In this document: positions 1-9,941 of the stretch, piece after piece
How the letters are laid out: every line of letters starts with the position of its first letter
Numbering within the stretch: the first letter of the stretch is position 1
NCBI RefSeq assembly: GCF_030813055.1
Contig: NZ_JAUSTW010000001.1
Location: 496,001 to 560,000, forward strand
DNA length: 64,000 nucleotides
Reading direction: 5' to 3'
Source of the DNA: Neobacillus ginsengisoli
GTDB lineage: Bacteria > Bacillota > Bacilli > Bacillales_B > DSM-18226
Notes under the pieces: model-generated
Seen by the model: only the letters and a program-made list of their open reading frames with translations
The model's database searches: none
What the model was told of the DNA's origin: nothing
Made by a program: the position numbers and the translations under genes

Positions 1-84
1 TATACACATCTTTCATTTGATGATAGGAATGGGAAAAGGTATACTGAAATAGTGAGTAAAGTACATATTATGGAGGTTCGACAG

Positions 85-1206
85 ATGATTAATCATGAAC
101 GTCTTTTGAATGAATTTTTGGAACTGGTACAAATTGACTCTGAAACAAAATTTGAAACTGAAATTGCCAAAGTACTGAAGCAAAAGTTTACTGATTTAGG
201 CCTTGATGTTTTCGAAGACGATACAACTGCCCAAACAGGCCATGGTGCAGGTAATCTGGTCTGCACACTTGCTGCAACGAAAGAAGGGGTAGATCCAATT
301 TATTTTACTTCCCATATGGATACAGTTGTTCCGGGCAAGGGCGTAAAGCCATCCATTAAAGACGGCTATGTGGTTACTGATGGTACAACCATTTTGGGTG
401 CCGATGATAAAACCGGTTTGGCTGTTATGTTTGAAACAATCCGTGTGTTAAAAGAGCAAAATATTGAGCATGGAATGATCCAATTTGTCATTACAGTTGG
501 AGAAGAATCAGGCCTTGTAGGTGCTAAAGCTCTCGATTCTTCATTGATGAAGGCGAAATATGGCTACGCGCTTGATAGTGATGGTTTAGTTGGTAACATT
601 GTTGTAGCTGCACCGACTCAAGCAAAAGTGAAAGCCGTAATTTACGGAAAAACAGCTCATGCCGGTGTTGCTCCTGAAAAAGGGGTATCAGCTATCACTA
701 TTGCGGCCAAATCCATTGCTAAAATGCCGTTAGGAAGAATTGATGAAGAAACAACAGCCAACATCGGCCGGTTCGAAGGCGGTACACAAACCAACATCGT
801 ATGTGATCGCGTTGATATTTTAGCTGAAGCCCGTTCTCTAATTCCGGAAAAAATGCAAGCACAGGTTCAGAAAATGAAGGATGCATTTGAAACTGTGGCT
901 GAGGAAATGGGCGGGAGAGCTGAAGTCAATGTTGAAGTCATGTATCCGGGCTTCAAATTTGGTGAAGGCGACTTGGTTGTAGAACTTGCCCGTAAAGCAG
1001 CGGAAAAAATAGGCCGCAGCTGTGAACTACAGCATAGTGGCGGCGGCAGTGATGCCAATGTCTTTGCCGGCTTTAACATTCCTACTGTAAACCTTGCTGT
1101 TGGTTATGAGGAAATTCATACAACAAACGAGCGGATGCCGATTGAAGAATTAAACAAGCTTGCTGAAATGACGATTGCGATTATCAATGAAGTAACAAAT
1201 CAATAA
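85..1206 (+). CDS. yqjE: M20-family metallopeptidase, tripeptidase-T-like
   Basis: A 373-residue cytosolic zinc aminopeptidase of the M20 (PepT-like) family, expected to hydrolyse small peptides. The metal and catalytic residues are visible: the SHMDTV motif (His77, Asp79), the bridging Asp in ILGADDK (about 107), the Glu pair in GEESG (140-141), the Asp in ALDSDG, and a C-terminal His in EEIHTTNE. The dimerisation insert carries the usual GKTAHAG motif near residue 190. An upstream GTG at 52 gives a longer frame, but GGAGG sits 8 bases before the ATG at 85 and the B. subtilis homologue has nearly the same length (about 371). Next gene dinB is in the same direction behind a terminator. Substrate is not certain. 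Confidence 0.9.
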   Translation: MINHERLLNEFLELVQIDSETKFETEIAKVLKQKFTDLGLDVFEDDTTAQTGHGAGNLVCTLAATKEGVDPIYFTSHMDTVVPGKGVKPSIKDGYVVTDGTTILGADDKTGLAVMFETIRVLKEQNIEHGMIQFVITVGEESGLVGAKALDSSLMKAKYGYALDSDGLVGNIVVAAPTQAKVKAVIYGKTAHAGVAPEKGVSAITIAAKSIAKMPLGRIDEETTANIGRFEGGTQTNIVCDRVDILAEARSLIPEKMQAQVQKMKDAFETVAEEMGGRAEVNVEVMYPGFKFGEGDLVVELARKAAEKIGRSCELQHSGGGSDANVFAGFNIPTVNLAVGYEEIHTTNERMPIEELNKLAEMTIAIINEVTNQ

Positions 1207-1215
1207 TTGGAGTTG

Positions 1216-1243
1216 AAGGAGAGCCGTTGGCTCTCCTTTTTGT
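1216..1243 (+). terminator. Rho-independent terminator after yqjE
   Basis: Ten-base perfect stem (AAGGAGAGCC / GGCTCTCCTT) with a three-base loop followed by a T tract. Confidence 0.88.
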
Positions 1244-1279
1244 TATACTTAAGTGAGAAATGTTTAAGGATGATCCTGC

Positions 1280-2554
1280 ATGAAAGAAATGTATCCGAAA
1301 AACGGAAGAGTCATTTTACATGTTGATATGAATAGTTTTTACGCCTCGGTAGAAATGGCTTATGACCCTACACTAAAAGGCAAACCGTTAGCCATTGCCG
1401 GAAATGTGGAGGAGAGAAGGGGGATTATTGTCACCTGCAGCTATGAGGCAAGGAAATTCGGTGTAAAAACAACGATGCCGCTTTGGGAGGCAAAAAAGCT
1501 TTGTCCCGAGTTAATTGTAAAAACGCCTAATTTTGAGCGCTATCGAGCAGCTTCTATTGGCATGTTTGAAATTCTAAGAAATTATACAGAACTCGTCGAG
1601 CCGGTTTCCATTGATGAGGGGTATATGGATATTTCTGAATGCTACGAGTTTGGCAGTCCAATTGGCATAGCAGAAAGTATCCAAAAAAGAATCCTGGAAC
1701 AGCTTGATTTGCCTTGCAGTATCGGAATAGCTCCGAATAAATTTTTAGCCAAAATGGCATCGGATATGAAAAAACCAATGGGGATTACAGTGTTACGCAA
1801 ACGTGATATTCCGATAGTTCTCTGGCCATTAAATACAAACGAAATGCATGGTGTTGGGAAAAAAACAGCAGAAAAGCTAACCGTCATGGGGATAAATACC
1901 ATCGGTGATTTAGCAAAAGGAAATGAAATTCAGCTCAAATCGCTGTTAGGTATCAATGGGATCCGCATCAAAGAGCGGGCAAATGGAATTGATAACAGGC
2001 AGGTTGACCCGGAATCAGTCGCAGATTTTAAAAGCATTGGTAATTCCACCACCCTTCCAAAAGATGCCGGCAACCAACAAGAGTTATTCCGTGTGTTGGA
2101 ATCGTTAGCCGAAACCGTTTCCGTAAGACTAAAACGAAAAAATGTCCTCGCAAACACATTAGGAATCACTATCCGTTTTAAAGACCGAAAGACGATCACA
2201 AGAAGTAAGAAGCTTGCTAATTCCGTCAATCATAAAGAAGACATAACTGCAATTGCAAAGCAGCTGTTTTTAAAGCATTGGAACGGGGATTCAGTAAGGT
2301 TGTTAGGTATTACAGGCTACGATCTAGTCGAACATGATTTAGCCTATAAACAGTTGGATTTATTTTCGTTTGAAAAAGATGCTAAACAAGAACCATTAAT
2401 TAAAACTCTCTCTAATCTTCGTGAGAAATACGGGAAAAATATCATTGAAAATGCAGGAACAAAAAAGGTGGATCCGGATCATAATGTAGGAACGGATACC
2501 AGCTTCAATAAAGATTTTCTTCGATCCTTCCCTAATAGTAATAAGGAAGAATAA
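1280..2554 (+). CDS. dinB: DNA polymerase IV (Y-family)
   Basis: A 424-residue error-prone DNA polymerase that copies past damaged template. The palm motifs are intact: HVDMNSFYAS (metal Asp16) at the N terminus and SIDEGYMD near residue 113, which supplies the paired Asp-Glu. The little-finger domain follows, and the C terminus has the QLDLFSFEK stretch that resembles a beta-clamp-binding peptide (QLxLF). It corresponds by position to B. subtilis yqjH (PolY1). The ATG is preceded by AAGGATGAT. A convergent terminator separates it from zwf. No clear LexA box was seen upstream, unlike the second Y-family gene at 11136. Confidence 0.95.
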   Translation: MKEMYPKNGRVILHVDMNSFYASVEMAYDPTLKGKPLAIAGNVEERRGIIVTCSYEARKFGVKTTMPLWEAKKLCPELIVKTPNFERYRAASIGMFEILRNYTELVEPVSIDEGYMDISECYEFGSPIGIAESIQKRILEQLDLPCSIGIAPNKFLAKMASDMKKPMGITVLRKRDIPIVLWPLNTNEMHGVGKKTAEKLTVMGINTIGDLAKGNEIQLKSLLGINGIRIKERANGIDNRQVDPESVADFKSIGNSTTLPKDAGNQQELFRVLESLAETVSVRLKRKNVLANTLGITIRFKDRKTITRSKKLANSVNHKEDITAIAKQLFLKHWNGDSVRLLGITGYDLVEHDLAYKQLDLFSFEKDAKQEPLIKTLSNLREKYGKNIIENAGTKKVDPDHNVGTDTSFNKDFLRSFPNSNKEE

Positions 2555-2556
2555 AA

Positions 2557-2598
2557 AAGCTCCTCTTTGCTTGCAAAAACAAAGCGGAGCTTATTTAT
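2557..2598. terminator. Bidirectional terminator between dinB and zwf
   Basis: Stem AAGCTCC(T)CTTTG / CAAAG(C)GGAGCTT with one mismatch, flanked by A-rich and T-rich runs, between two convergent genes. Confidence 0.8.
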
Positions 2599-2600
2599 TT

Positions 2601-4103
2601 TTATTTACACATATCTACTTCCAAATCCGTAACAGGCCACCAGAAGTAACCGTCTTTTTCGAGAAGCTCATCTGCCGCTTTTGGTCCCATTGTTCCTGAT
2701 TGGTAGTTTGGAAAGCTATCAGCAGCTTTTGTTTTTTGCCAAACTTCAGAAATTTTATCGACAAAGTTCCAGGAATAAGCAACTTCGTCCCAATGGGTGA
2801 AATTCGTTGCATCACCGCGCATACAATCGTATAGGAGCTTTTCATAACCTTCAGGGGTGTTCATTGCATGAATACCTGTATTGGCAAAGCTTAGTTTAAC
2901 CTCTTGTGCGTCCAGGTGCCCCCCTGCTTTTTTGGCGTTTAGATGAAGGGTGATTCCCTCTTCCGGTTGGATATGAATGACAAGCAGGTTTGGATTCAAC
3001 ATTTTTTCTGTTTGGTAGTATAAATTCATTGGAATATCTTTAAATTGAACAACAATTTTCGTCGATTTTCTTGTCATTCTCTTTCCGGTTCGAATATAGA
3101 AAGGAACACCCGCCCAACGGAAATTATCGATCATTATTTTTCCGGCAACAAACGTTTCCGTATTTGAATCCTTTTCTACCATCGGTTCATCGCGATACTT
3201 TGGAACCTGTTCATCTTCGATCGTACCTTCCCCATATTGTCCGCGAACAAAGTAATCTTTTACTTGCTCACCTTCGACAGTTCGTAAGGCCCGAAAAACC
3301 CTTACTTTTTCTGAGCGAATTTCATCAGTTGTTAACTTGATTGGTGGTTCCATGGCAAGTAATGCAACCATTTGCATCATATGGTTTTGCAACATATCCC
3401 GTAAGGCTCCGCTCGATTCATAATAACGTCCGCGTTCTTCTACCCCAAGGGTTTCGCTGGAGGTTATCTGGATATTAGAGATGTAGCGGTTATTCCATAA
3501 CGGTTCAAAGATGGCATTTGCAAACCGGATAACTTCAATATTTCGAACCATTTCCTTACCCAAATAGTGATCGATACGATAAACTTCACTTTCAGAGAAT
3601 GCTGTTCTTATTTGTTTATTTAATTCTTTTGCAGATTCTAAATCATGACCGAATGGCTTTTCAATTACAAGACGTTTATAGCCTTTTACATCTGTTAACC
3701 CGTCTGATTTTAAATGCAGAGCGATTGGGCCGAAAAATTCAGGTGCCATGGCGAGATAAAAAATACGGTTACCTTTAAGACTGTAATGATCATCTATTTG
3801 ATCAGCTAAATTTTTTAACGCAGCGTAGGAGTTAGAATCGGCCACATCATGTGAATGGTAGGAAAAATGCGAAATAAATTCATCAATATTTTCATCTTTT
3901 TTTAATGCTGTTAGAACGGAGTCTTTCACTGATTGTTGAAATTCTTCATTTGAAAGTGATCTTCTTGCGACACCAATTACAGCAAACTGTTTGGTCAATC
4001 TACCTTTTTCGAATAAACGGTAAAGGGAAGGAAACAACTTTCGTTTTGCTAAATCTCCTGTTGCCCCAAATATCATGATTAATGAAGCCATACTTTTTTC
4101 CAT
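2601..4103 (-). CDS. zwf: Glucose-6-phosphate 1-dehydrogenase
   Basis: A 500-residue enzyme that oxidises glucose-6-phosphate with NADP to 6-phosphogluconolactone, the entry step of the oxidative pentose phosphate pathway. The N-terminal Rossmann motif is GATGDLAKRKL (from about residue 13) and the catalytic signature RIDHYLGKE lies near residue 178. The length is normal for the family. The start has an AAAGAGG ribosome site 10 bases upstream. In B. subtilis gndA lies beside zwf; that gene is not present here. It is transcribed divergently from rnz, with 227 bases between them. Confidence 0.97.
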   Translation of the reverse strand: MEKSMASLIMIFGATGDLAKRKLFPSLYRLFEKGRLTKQFAVIGVARRSLSNEEFQQSVKDSVLTALKKDENIDEFISHFSYHSHDVADSNSYAALKNLADQIDDHYSLKGNRIFYLAMAPEFFGPIALHLKSDGLTDVKGYKRLVIEKPFGHDLESAKELNKQIRTAFSESEVYRIDHYLGKEMVRNIEVIRFANAIFEPLWNNRYISNIQITSSETLGVEERGRYYESSGALRDMLQNHMMQMVALLAMEPPIKLTTDEIRSEKVRVFRALRTVEGEQVKDYFVRGQYGEGTIEDEQVPKYRDEPMVEKDSNTETFVAGKIMIDNFRWAGVPFYIRTGKRMTRKSTKIVVQFKDIPMNLYYQTEKMLNPNLLVIHIQPEEGITLHLNAKKAGGHLDAQEVKLSFANTGIHAMNTPEGYEKLLYDCMRGDATNFTHWDEVAYSWNFVDKISEVWQKTKAADSFPNYQSGTMGPKAADELLEKDGYFWWPVTDLEVDMCK

Positions 4104-4330
4104 GCTTTAAAAACCTCTTTTCTTGTACCTTTTATGTATGTATTTGTGAAAAATGTAGCATACCTTAACAAGTATTAAATTTTATCGGTTTCCTTTAGAT
4201 TTCGCAAATATAATGCAATGCATGTATCGAAAAAAGTTCTCCATAAAAGTAAATTCAACCCGAAAGCAAACGGATTTTATTTATGATATAGTAATGAATA
4301 TCGATTGAACGGTGAAGAGAGGTATATCAA

Positions 4331-5254
4331 GTGGATATTTTTTTCTTAGGAACAGGTGCCGGGATGCCGGCTAAGCTTCGCAATGTCACATCAATTGCCC
4401 TGAAATTGCTGGAGGAGCGGGGGGAAGTCTGGTTATTCGATGCAGGGGAGGCAACACAACACCAAATTTTACATACATCGATAAGACCGAGGCGTATTGA
4501 AAAAATTTTTATTACTCACCTTCATGGTGACCATATTTATGGATTGCCCGGCCTGTTATCAAGCCGTTCGTTTCAAGGAGGGGAGTCTGAAGTTACGGTA
4601 TACGGGCCGAAGGGCATTAAGGAATATATTAATGTCAGTCTCTCTATCAGCCAAACGTATTTAAAATACCCCTTACATATCATTGAAATTGAAGAAGGGA
4701 TTATTTTTGAGGATGAACAGTTTCTGGTTGAAACTCTCCCTTTAGACCATGGTATTCTATCCTACGGATATCGGATTGTAGAGAAGGACAGGCCGGGGAC
4801 ACTCCTTGCTGATAAGCTTATTGAAGCTGGGATCCGACCGGGTCCGATTTTTAAAAAAATAAAAAACGGAGAAACGGTTACCCTTGAAGACGGTAGAACC
4901 ATCGAGCCGGCAGATTTTCTTGGTCCTGTACAAAATGGAAGAATTGTGACGATTCTCGGAGATACAAGATATTGTGAAAACGCCGTAACACTCGCAAAAA
5001 ATGCAGATTTATTGGTTCATGAAGCAACTTTTTCAAAAGGGGAAGAAAAGCTCGCCTTTGATTATTTTCATTCAACGACCCATCAGGCTGCAAAAATAGC
5101 GAGTCAGGCTAATTGTAAACAGCTTTGTCTGACCCATATTAGCTCACGTTATGACCGAATTGCTTGGCGAGAATTGGCAGAAGAAGCGAGAGAATTATTT
5201 TCGAATACGGAAATTGCTGAGGACTTTAAAGAGATTACCCTTCCGTTAAAATGA
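4331..5254 (+). CDS. rnz: Ribonuclease Z (tRNA 3' processing endonuclease)
   Basis: A 307-residue metallo-beta-lactamase-fold nuclease that trims the 3' trailers of tRNA precursors lacking an encoded CCA. The zinc site is intact: THLHGDH gives His63, His65, Asp67 and His68, the same numbering as the B. subtilis enzyme, with later ligands in GDTRYC and the final THISSR. The flexible-arm region (about residues 150-190) with [10 protein letters not shown] is present. It starts with GTG, preceded by AGAGAGG. It ends at a terminator shared with convergent namA. Confidence 0.97.
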   Translation: MDIFFLGTGAGMPAKLRNVTSIALKLLEERGEVWLFDAGEATQHQILHTSIRPRRIEKIFITHLHGDHIYGLPGLLSSRSFQGGESEVTVYGPKGIKEYINVSLSISQTYLKYPLHIIEIEEGIIFEDEQFLVETLPLDHGILSYGYRIVEKDRPGTLLADKLIEAGIRPGPIFKKIKNGETVTLEDGRTIEPADFLGPVQNGRIVTILGDTRYCENAVTLAKNADLLVHEATFSKGEEKLAFDYFHSTTHQAAKIASQANCKQLCLTHISSRYDRIAWRELAEEARELFSNTEIAEDFKEITLPLK

Positions 5255-5257
5255 AAA

Positions 5258-5297
5258 AAAGCACTTACCTTTTATGAAGAGGTGAGTGCTTTTTTCC
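5258..5297. terminator. Terminator between rnz and namA
   Basis: Stem AAAGCACTTACCT / AGGTGAGTGCTTT (one G-U pair) followed by T6, serving both convergent genes. Confidence 0.85.
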
Positions 5298-5303
5298 ATA
5301 TTT

Positions 5304-6326
5304 TTAAAAATTCCAACCTCGCTCATATTGTTTTGGCCCTTCAATGCTAACACCAAGCTCTTTTGCAGCTGTACGCGGCCAGTAGGGATCGCGCAGTAAT
5401 TCACGGGCTAGAATGATTAAATCCGCTCTTTCATTCCCCAAAATTTCTTCTGCGTGTTTCGGAGAGGTAATTAATCCCACTGCACCAGTTGGAATATTAG
5501 CCCCATTCTTAATTATTTCGGAGAATTTCACCTGGTAACCTGGGTAGGAATGAATATGTGCTGGGACAACTGCGCCTGAGCTGACATCAATTAAATCAAC
5601 GCCTTGTTCCTTCATCCATCTGCAAAATGGAACATAATCCTCTGTTGTCAGCCCTTCCTCGTGGTAATCGTTAGCCGAAACCCTTACAAACAATGGACCG
5701 TCCCAAACCGTTTTGACGGCATCAATTATTTCACGGAGGAGGCGGTAGCGATTTTCAGCTGAACCGCCGTATTCATCCGTTCTTTTATTTGATAAAGGAG
5801 ATAGAAATTGATTAATCAGATATCCGTGGGCACCGTGAAGTTCAATCACATCAAAACCGGCTTTTGCAGCCCGTTCAGCCCCTTTTTTAAATGACTCTAT
5901 CGTTTCTTCGATATCCGTTTTTGTCATTTCCTTCGGTGTTTTCATTTTTTCATTGAATGCCAAGGCAGAAGGTGCGATAATTTCGCCTTCTAAAACTGCT
6001 TTTCTGCCTGCATGAGCAAGCTGGATTCCAATCTTTGCTCCGTGCTCTTTGACAAGCCCGACGAGTTCTTTGAATCCCTCGGTATGATCATCACTCCAGA
6101 TGCCTAGATCCTGCGGCGAGATCCTGCCTTGAGGTGTAACGGCAGTTGCTTCAACAATTATGAGCCCCACCTGTCCGACTGCTCTCGTTGTATAATGAGT
6201 GCGGTGCCAGTTCTGCAGGCGGCCGTCCTCTGTGTGGCTTGAATACATGCACATGGGAGCCATCACGATTCTATTTTTAAACGTGACCCCTTTTATTGTA
6301 TAGGGAGAAAATAATTTTGCCTGCAT
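5304..6326 (-). CDS. namA: NADPH dehydrogenase, old yellow enzyme family (YqjM type)
   Basis: A 340-residue FMN-dependent ene-reductase that reduces activated C=C bonds and nitro-compounds and is linked to oxidative and xenobiotic stress. Diagnostic residues fall at the exact YqjM positions: Cys26 and Tyr28 in APMCMYSS, the His164/His167 substrate pair in ELHGAHGYL, and the C-terminal arginine finger Arg336 in ERGWNF, which reaches into the neighbouring subunit's active site. The start is preceded by AGGAGGG. It is transcribed toward rnz, and no companion gene in an operon is obvious. Confidence 0.96.
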   Translation of the reverse strand: MQAKLFSPYTIKGVTFKNRIVMAPMCMYSSHTEDGRLQNWHRTHYTTRAVGQVGLIIVEATAVTPQGRISPQDLGIWSDDHTEGFKELVGLVKEHGAKIGIQLAHAGRKAVLEGEIIAPSALAFNEKMKTPKEMTKTDIEETIESFKKGAERAAKAGFDVIELHGAHGYLINQFLSPLSNKRTDEYGGSAENRYRLLREIIDAVKTVWDGPLFVRVSANDYHEEGLTTEDYVPFCRWMKEQGVDLIDVSSGAVVPAHIHSYPGYQVKFSEIIKNGANIPTGAVGLITSPKHAEEILGNERADLIILARELLRDPYWPRTAAKELGVSIEGPKQYERGWNF

Positions 6327-6403
6327 TAAAGAGCCCTCCTAATCCATATGGTTAAACAATTTAAAGTATATCAAAGGACTTTTAATAATAAAATATTCCA
6401 GCT

Positions 6404-7543
6404 TTACTCATTTTCTCTCAGATCCCTTAACCTGTATGTTGTACCCCGCCACACGATGCCTCCCCGCTTAAAAGTCAGAAAGCTTGCGCGAATAATTGAA
6501 TAGATAAACAGTAAAGCAGTGATTGGAAAAACAAAAAACAGAATAGGGGAGAACAGGGTCATTCTTTTAATAATCATCACGTAAAGAATTCCACTGCCCA
6601 AAATATTCCCCAGGCTCAATAGTGCGATGGTTTTGTTAGTTGAAAAAACAGTCACAAAGGGGAGAACATGTGTGAGAAAAACTCCCAAAATAGCGAAAAG
6701 TACCATGCTGATTCGATAATTTAATCCTGCAAATGTATTCTTTTCAAGTCCGACAAATGCTTCTTTCAAACTGCCATACCATTCAACTTCCATTAGCCTG
6801 AGAGCTGTAACAATTCTTTGTCGGTATCCGGCCTTCTTCATTCTCATTCCCAGCTGTAAGTCATCATCGGGGCGCATTTTTATTTTTTCGTGTGTCCCGA
6901 ATGCTTCATAGGCTTGTTTAGAAACGAGGTTAAATGCGCCAATTCCCGTTCCGGTTTTGGACTTTGGGTTATTCGCCAGCCATGGGCGCTTAAAATAGGA
7001 AAATCCGAATAAGAAAAATGCGACAAACGATTTCAGCCAAAATTCCCTGGCATTTAAATTAGGTGCTGCCGTTAAATGGTCGAGTTGGTGTTGACCAAAG
7101 TAATGGAGTGCTTTTGCAAAAGCCTCTCGCTCATAGTTAACATCTGCATCTGTAAATAATAGCCATTTACCGTTGGCGTACAGACTGCCTGAATATAAGG
7201 CATGGTTTTTTCCAAGCCAGCCTTCCGGCAATACATTTATATGAATAACCTTTATTCTCTGATCTTCCTTTTTTAATTCATCCATAACATGGCCTGTTCT
7301 ATCAGTCGAACGGTCATTCACGAGGATCCATTCTACATTGGTATAGGTTTGTTTTAGCTGACTATGGATACTGTTACTAATTTGCTTTTCTTCATTTCTT
7401 GCTGCAACGATAACCGACAAAAGCGGGCCCTTCCTCAAGGATTCTTCCGTTTCCAAAGAATCTAATTTCCTTAACCCAAATAGGGCATCTACAAGAAAGA
7501 AAATCCAAACCAGAATCCCTATCGTGAGTAAAACGGTTAACAT
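6404..7543 (-). CDS. Membrane glycosyltransferase, family 2
   Basis: A 379-residue GT2 enzyme. Residues 1-25 form a membrane anchor. The GT-A domain follows with SVIVAARNEE, VNDRSTDRT, the DAD metal motif in LFTDADV, and RPDDDLQLG, a family motif near residue 220. Three C-terminal hydrophobic segments (about 280-350) complete the topology. This layout resembles the CrtQ-like and HpnB-like glycosyltransferases that modify lipids or carotenoids, but no carotenoid or hopanoid gene is nearby, so the acceptor is unknown. It lies between namA and proI on the same strand, downstream of the proI stop by about 60 bases, so read-through from the proline leader is possible. Confidence 0.8.
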   Translation of the reverse strand: MLTVLLTIGILVWIFFLVDALFGLRKLDSLETEESLRKGPLLSVIVAARNEEKQISNSIHSQLKQTYTNVEWILVNDRSTDRTGHVMDELKKEDQRIKVIHINVLPEGWLGKNHALYSGSLYANGKWLLFTDADVNYEREAFAKALHYFGQHQLDHLTAAPNLNAREFWLKSFVAFFLFGFSYFKRPWLANNPKSKTGTGIGAFNLVSKQAYEAFGTHEKIKMRPDDDLQLGMRMKKAGYRQRIVTALRLMEVEWYGSLKEAFVGLEKNTFAGLNYRISMVLFAILGVFLTHVLPFVTVFSTNKTIALLSLGNILGSGILYVMIIKRMTLFSPILFFVFPITALLFIYSIIRASFLTFKRGGIVWRGTTYRLRDLRENE

Positions 7544-7604
7544 AACTTAACACTTCCCAGCCCTTTTTTTTACAGTTTAAAGTAAAAAGAGCCAAACATC
7601 CAAT

Positions 7605-8447
7605 TTAGGAAGGCTGTTCTGCAGCGAGCTGTGAACATAATGCCTCGCCCATTTTTTTCGATTGGGCAGTAGCCGCTTTGATACAAGCAATAAATGCTTC
7701 CTGAACGCCTTTTTCTTCGAGAATTTTAATCCCTGCTTCTGTTGTGCCGCCGGGACTTGTTACATCCCGCCTGAGTTGCTCTGATGTTTTTGTTGATTTC
7801 TTTACCATCTCTGCTGCCCCGATTAACGTCTGGACAATCAGCTCCTGTGCCATTTGTTTTTCAAGTCCAACCTCAACTGCGCTATTTTCCATCGCTTCAA
7901 TCAGATAATAAATATAAGCCGGTCCGCTGCCGGATAGTCCTGTTACCGCATCAAGCTGTTCCTCTTCAACAAAGGTGGTCAAACCTACAGTCCCGAAAAG
8001 TTTTTTCGTTTTCTTGATTTGGTCTTCAGAGACTCTGGTATTCACGGCAACAGCTGTGGCCGATTTGCCTACCGTTGCTGAAGTGTTTGGCATGGCCCTA
8101 ACAATTGAGAGAGGTTTTTTCGCTAATGTCTCGATTGCATTCATTGATACACCTGCTAATACAGAAATCAGGAGCATTTGCTCCGTTAAGTGCCCGCGAA
8201 CTTGATGGATGGCTGACGCTGCGTCCTTTGGTTTCATCGCTAAGACCACGATGTCAGCCCCGTCAAAGAATTCGTTTAAATCATAGGTGCTTTTGATACC
8301 ATATCGCTCGCGAAGAGAAGATAATTTTTCCGCATTACTATTGTTTGTAACCCAAATATTTTTCTTATCGATTAAATCATTTTCGACGATTCCTGAAATA
8401 AATGCTTCTGCCATTGACCCTGCGCCAACAATTGCTATTTTGTTCAT
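7605..8447 (-). CDS. proI: Pyrroline-5-carboxylate reductase
   Basis: A 280-residue cytosolic enzyme that reduces pyrroline-5-carboxylate to proline. It has the N-terminal dinucleotide-binding motif IAIVGAGSMAEAF, the AMPNTSATVG stretch and the C-terminal GLSGSGPAY / TSPGGTTEAG signature that forms the active site. An in-frame upstream ATG at 8534 exists, but that stretch lies inside the T-box RNA; the ATG at 8447 has AGGAGGAG immediately upstream and gives the family length. Regulation is by the proline T-box leader described separately. Confidence 0.95.
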   Translation of the reverse strand: MNKIAIVGAGSMAEAFISGIVENDLIDKKNIWVTNNSNAEKLSSLRERYGIKSTYDLNEFFDGADIVVLAMKPKDAASAIHQVRGHLTEQMLLISVLAGVSMNAIETLAKKPLSIVRAMPNTSATVGKSATAVAVNTRVSEDQIKKTKKLFGTVGLTTFVEEEQLDAVTGLSGSGPAYIYYLIEAMENSAVEVGLEKQMAQELIVQTLIGAAEMVKKSTKTSEQLRRDVTSPGGTTEAGIKILEEKGVQEAFIACIKAATAQSKKMGEALCSQLAAEQPS

Positions 8448-8733
8448 GATAACTCCTCCTTTTAGTTTAAAACGACAAAAAGACCCTTCATCCATAAAGG
8501 ACGAAAGGTCTATCTTCCGCGGTACCACCTTCATTTACCCTAATTAAAAAACCGATTTAATAAGGGTTCACTCAACTCCGATAACGTCGGGAATACGTTA
8601 GGTTTTCCTAAGTGCTCATAAGGTAGGTTCAATGATCAAGAGGGCGGTGAAGACTCTCAGCCTTTGGACTTCACTCTCTTTCGCCATTTTTCATTTACTG
8701 GTCTTACTCATCGCTTTTTCGAATCAAATTTTA
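8448..8733 (-). promoter_or_regulatory. T-box leader, proline-specific (specifier CCU)
   Basis: On the minus strand the conserved T-box AAGGTGGTACCGCGG lies at 8517-8531. Upstream is a long stem I with the AGTA and GAA-type bulge signals; the specifier position reads GAA-CCT-ACC, a proline codon, in keeping with proI downstream. A terminator hairpin (8481-8511, AGACC...GGTCT) ends in a T-rich run just before the proI ribosome site. The established mechanism is that uncharged tRNA-Pro pairs with the specifier and T-box, and so prevents termination when proline is scarce. Fold details were judged by eye. Confidence 0.93.
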
Positions 8734-8739
8734 CTAGTG

Positions 8740-8769
8740 ATTATGCTTGAAAAATAGCCTGTCTGTCAA
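8740..8769 (-). promoter_or_regulatory. Sigma-A promoter of the proI T-box leader
   Basis: Perfect -35 TTGACA (8764-8769) and -10 CATAAT (8740-8745) on the minus strand with 18 bases between them, placed directly before stem I. Confidence 0.75.
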
Positions 8770-8934
8770 GGGGTAAATTCGCTGAATTTTTTATTTTTTC
8801 TAAAAAATTATGCAGAAATAATGACAATCGTTCTAAAAATCGGTAAACTTTAATTTATATATTAATTGACACATAATTCTTACATACATGGAATTTAATA
8901 TCTTTATATAAAAATAACGTTAGGGGGTTTTTTT

Positions 8935-9894
8935 ATGACAGAATGGAAAGACGGAATTGCCAAGATCACTTTACCGACACCTTTTCCAGTTGGGGATGTA
9001 AATGTTTATTTAATTAATGGAGAGCGGTTAACGCTTGTTGACGTCGGGCCGAAAACAGAAGAATCGTGGAAGTCCCTCACCGGACAAATGGCCGATTTAA
9101 ATTTGAGTCCCGCTGACATTGAGCAGGTGGTTCTTACTCATCATCACCCTGACCATGTTGGAATGCTTGATTTTTTTCCGGACTCGTTAGAAGTGTACGG
9201 TCATCCGTTGAATGAACGATGGATCCATCCGACGGAGGTTTTTCTTCAGGAGCAGGAGGATTTTTTTCGTGGGCATTTTCGTGAATTCGGTCTGCCTGAG
9301 GAATATTTACCGCTGCTTTCTTTGCTAAGAAAATCGCTGAAGTATTCATGCAACCGTTCGCTGACGGGTCAGCTTGTGGAAGGTATGAGGCCACAAGGAC
9401 TCAGCGACTGGCAGGTAATTGAAACACCAGGTCACGCCCAAAGCCAAATTGCTCTGTTTCGCGAAACGGATGGAATTATGATTGGCGGAGATCTTATTCT
9501 TGCTCATATTTCACCGAATCCTTTACTTGAACCGCCTGCACCGGGTGAAAAGGAAAGGCCGAAACCGCAGCTGCAGCATAATCACTCGATGAAAAAACTG
9601 CTTTCTTATCCGATTTCCCTCGTATATACGGGGCACGGCGATGAGGTCTATCAGTTATCTGACCTGATTGAAAAAAGGCTAACCCGTCAGCACGAGCGGG
9701 CCATGATGGTCCATAATTGGCTGAAGGAAGAGCAGCTCACCGTTTTTGAAATTTGCAAACGTCTTTTTCCGTCTGTCTATCAGCGTGAATTGATGCTGAC
9801 GATATCGGAAACAGTCGCCCAGCTTGACTATTTATCATCTATCGGGGAAATTAGTAGTAAAAACGATCAGCCCGTCCTCTATCTGTCTCGGTAG
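8935..9894 (+). CDS. yqjP: Metallo-beta-lactamase-fold hydrolase
   Basis: A 319-residue cytosolic hydrolase. The zinc-binding motif LTHHHPDHVG is near residue 66, with further ligands in ETPGHAQSQ (about 166), GGDLIL (about 186) and YTGHGDE (about 230). The C-terminal third is helical and typical of the YqjP/LACTB2-like group. The reaction is not known. It is followed at once by a short-chain dehydrogenase (yqjQ), as in B. subtilis, so the pair probably forms an operon. A TTGACA at 8866-8871 could be its -35 box, but no good -10 is seen. The ribosome site is TTAGGGGG. Confidence 0.85.
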   Translation: MTEWKDGIAKITLPTPFPVGDVNVYLINGERLTLVDVGPKTEESWKSLTGQMADLNLSPADIEQVVLTHHHPDHVGMLDFFPDSLEVYGHPLNERWIHPTEVFLQEQEDFFRGHFREFGLPEEYLPLLSLLRKSLKYSCNRSLTGQLVEGMRPQGLSDWQVIETPGHAQSQIALFRETDGIMIGGDLILAHISPNPLLEPPAPGEKERPKPQLQHNHSMKKLLSYPISLVYTGHGDEVYQLSDLIEKRLTRQHERAMMVHNWLKEEQLTVFEICKRLFPSVYQRELMLTISETVAQLDYLSSIGEISSKNDQPVLYLSR

Positions 9895-9941
9895 ATAGGC
9901 TAATGGATTGGGTAAAAACGGGTCAAGGAAGACGGGATGAT

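Noticed and set aside
8448..8534. N-terminal extension of proI
   Set aside because: These codons are made of T-box and terminator RNA, not protein-coding DNA.
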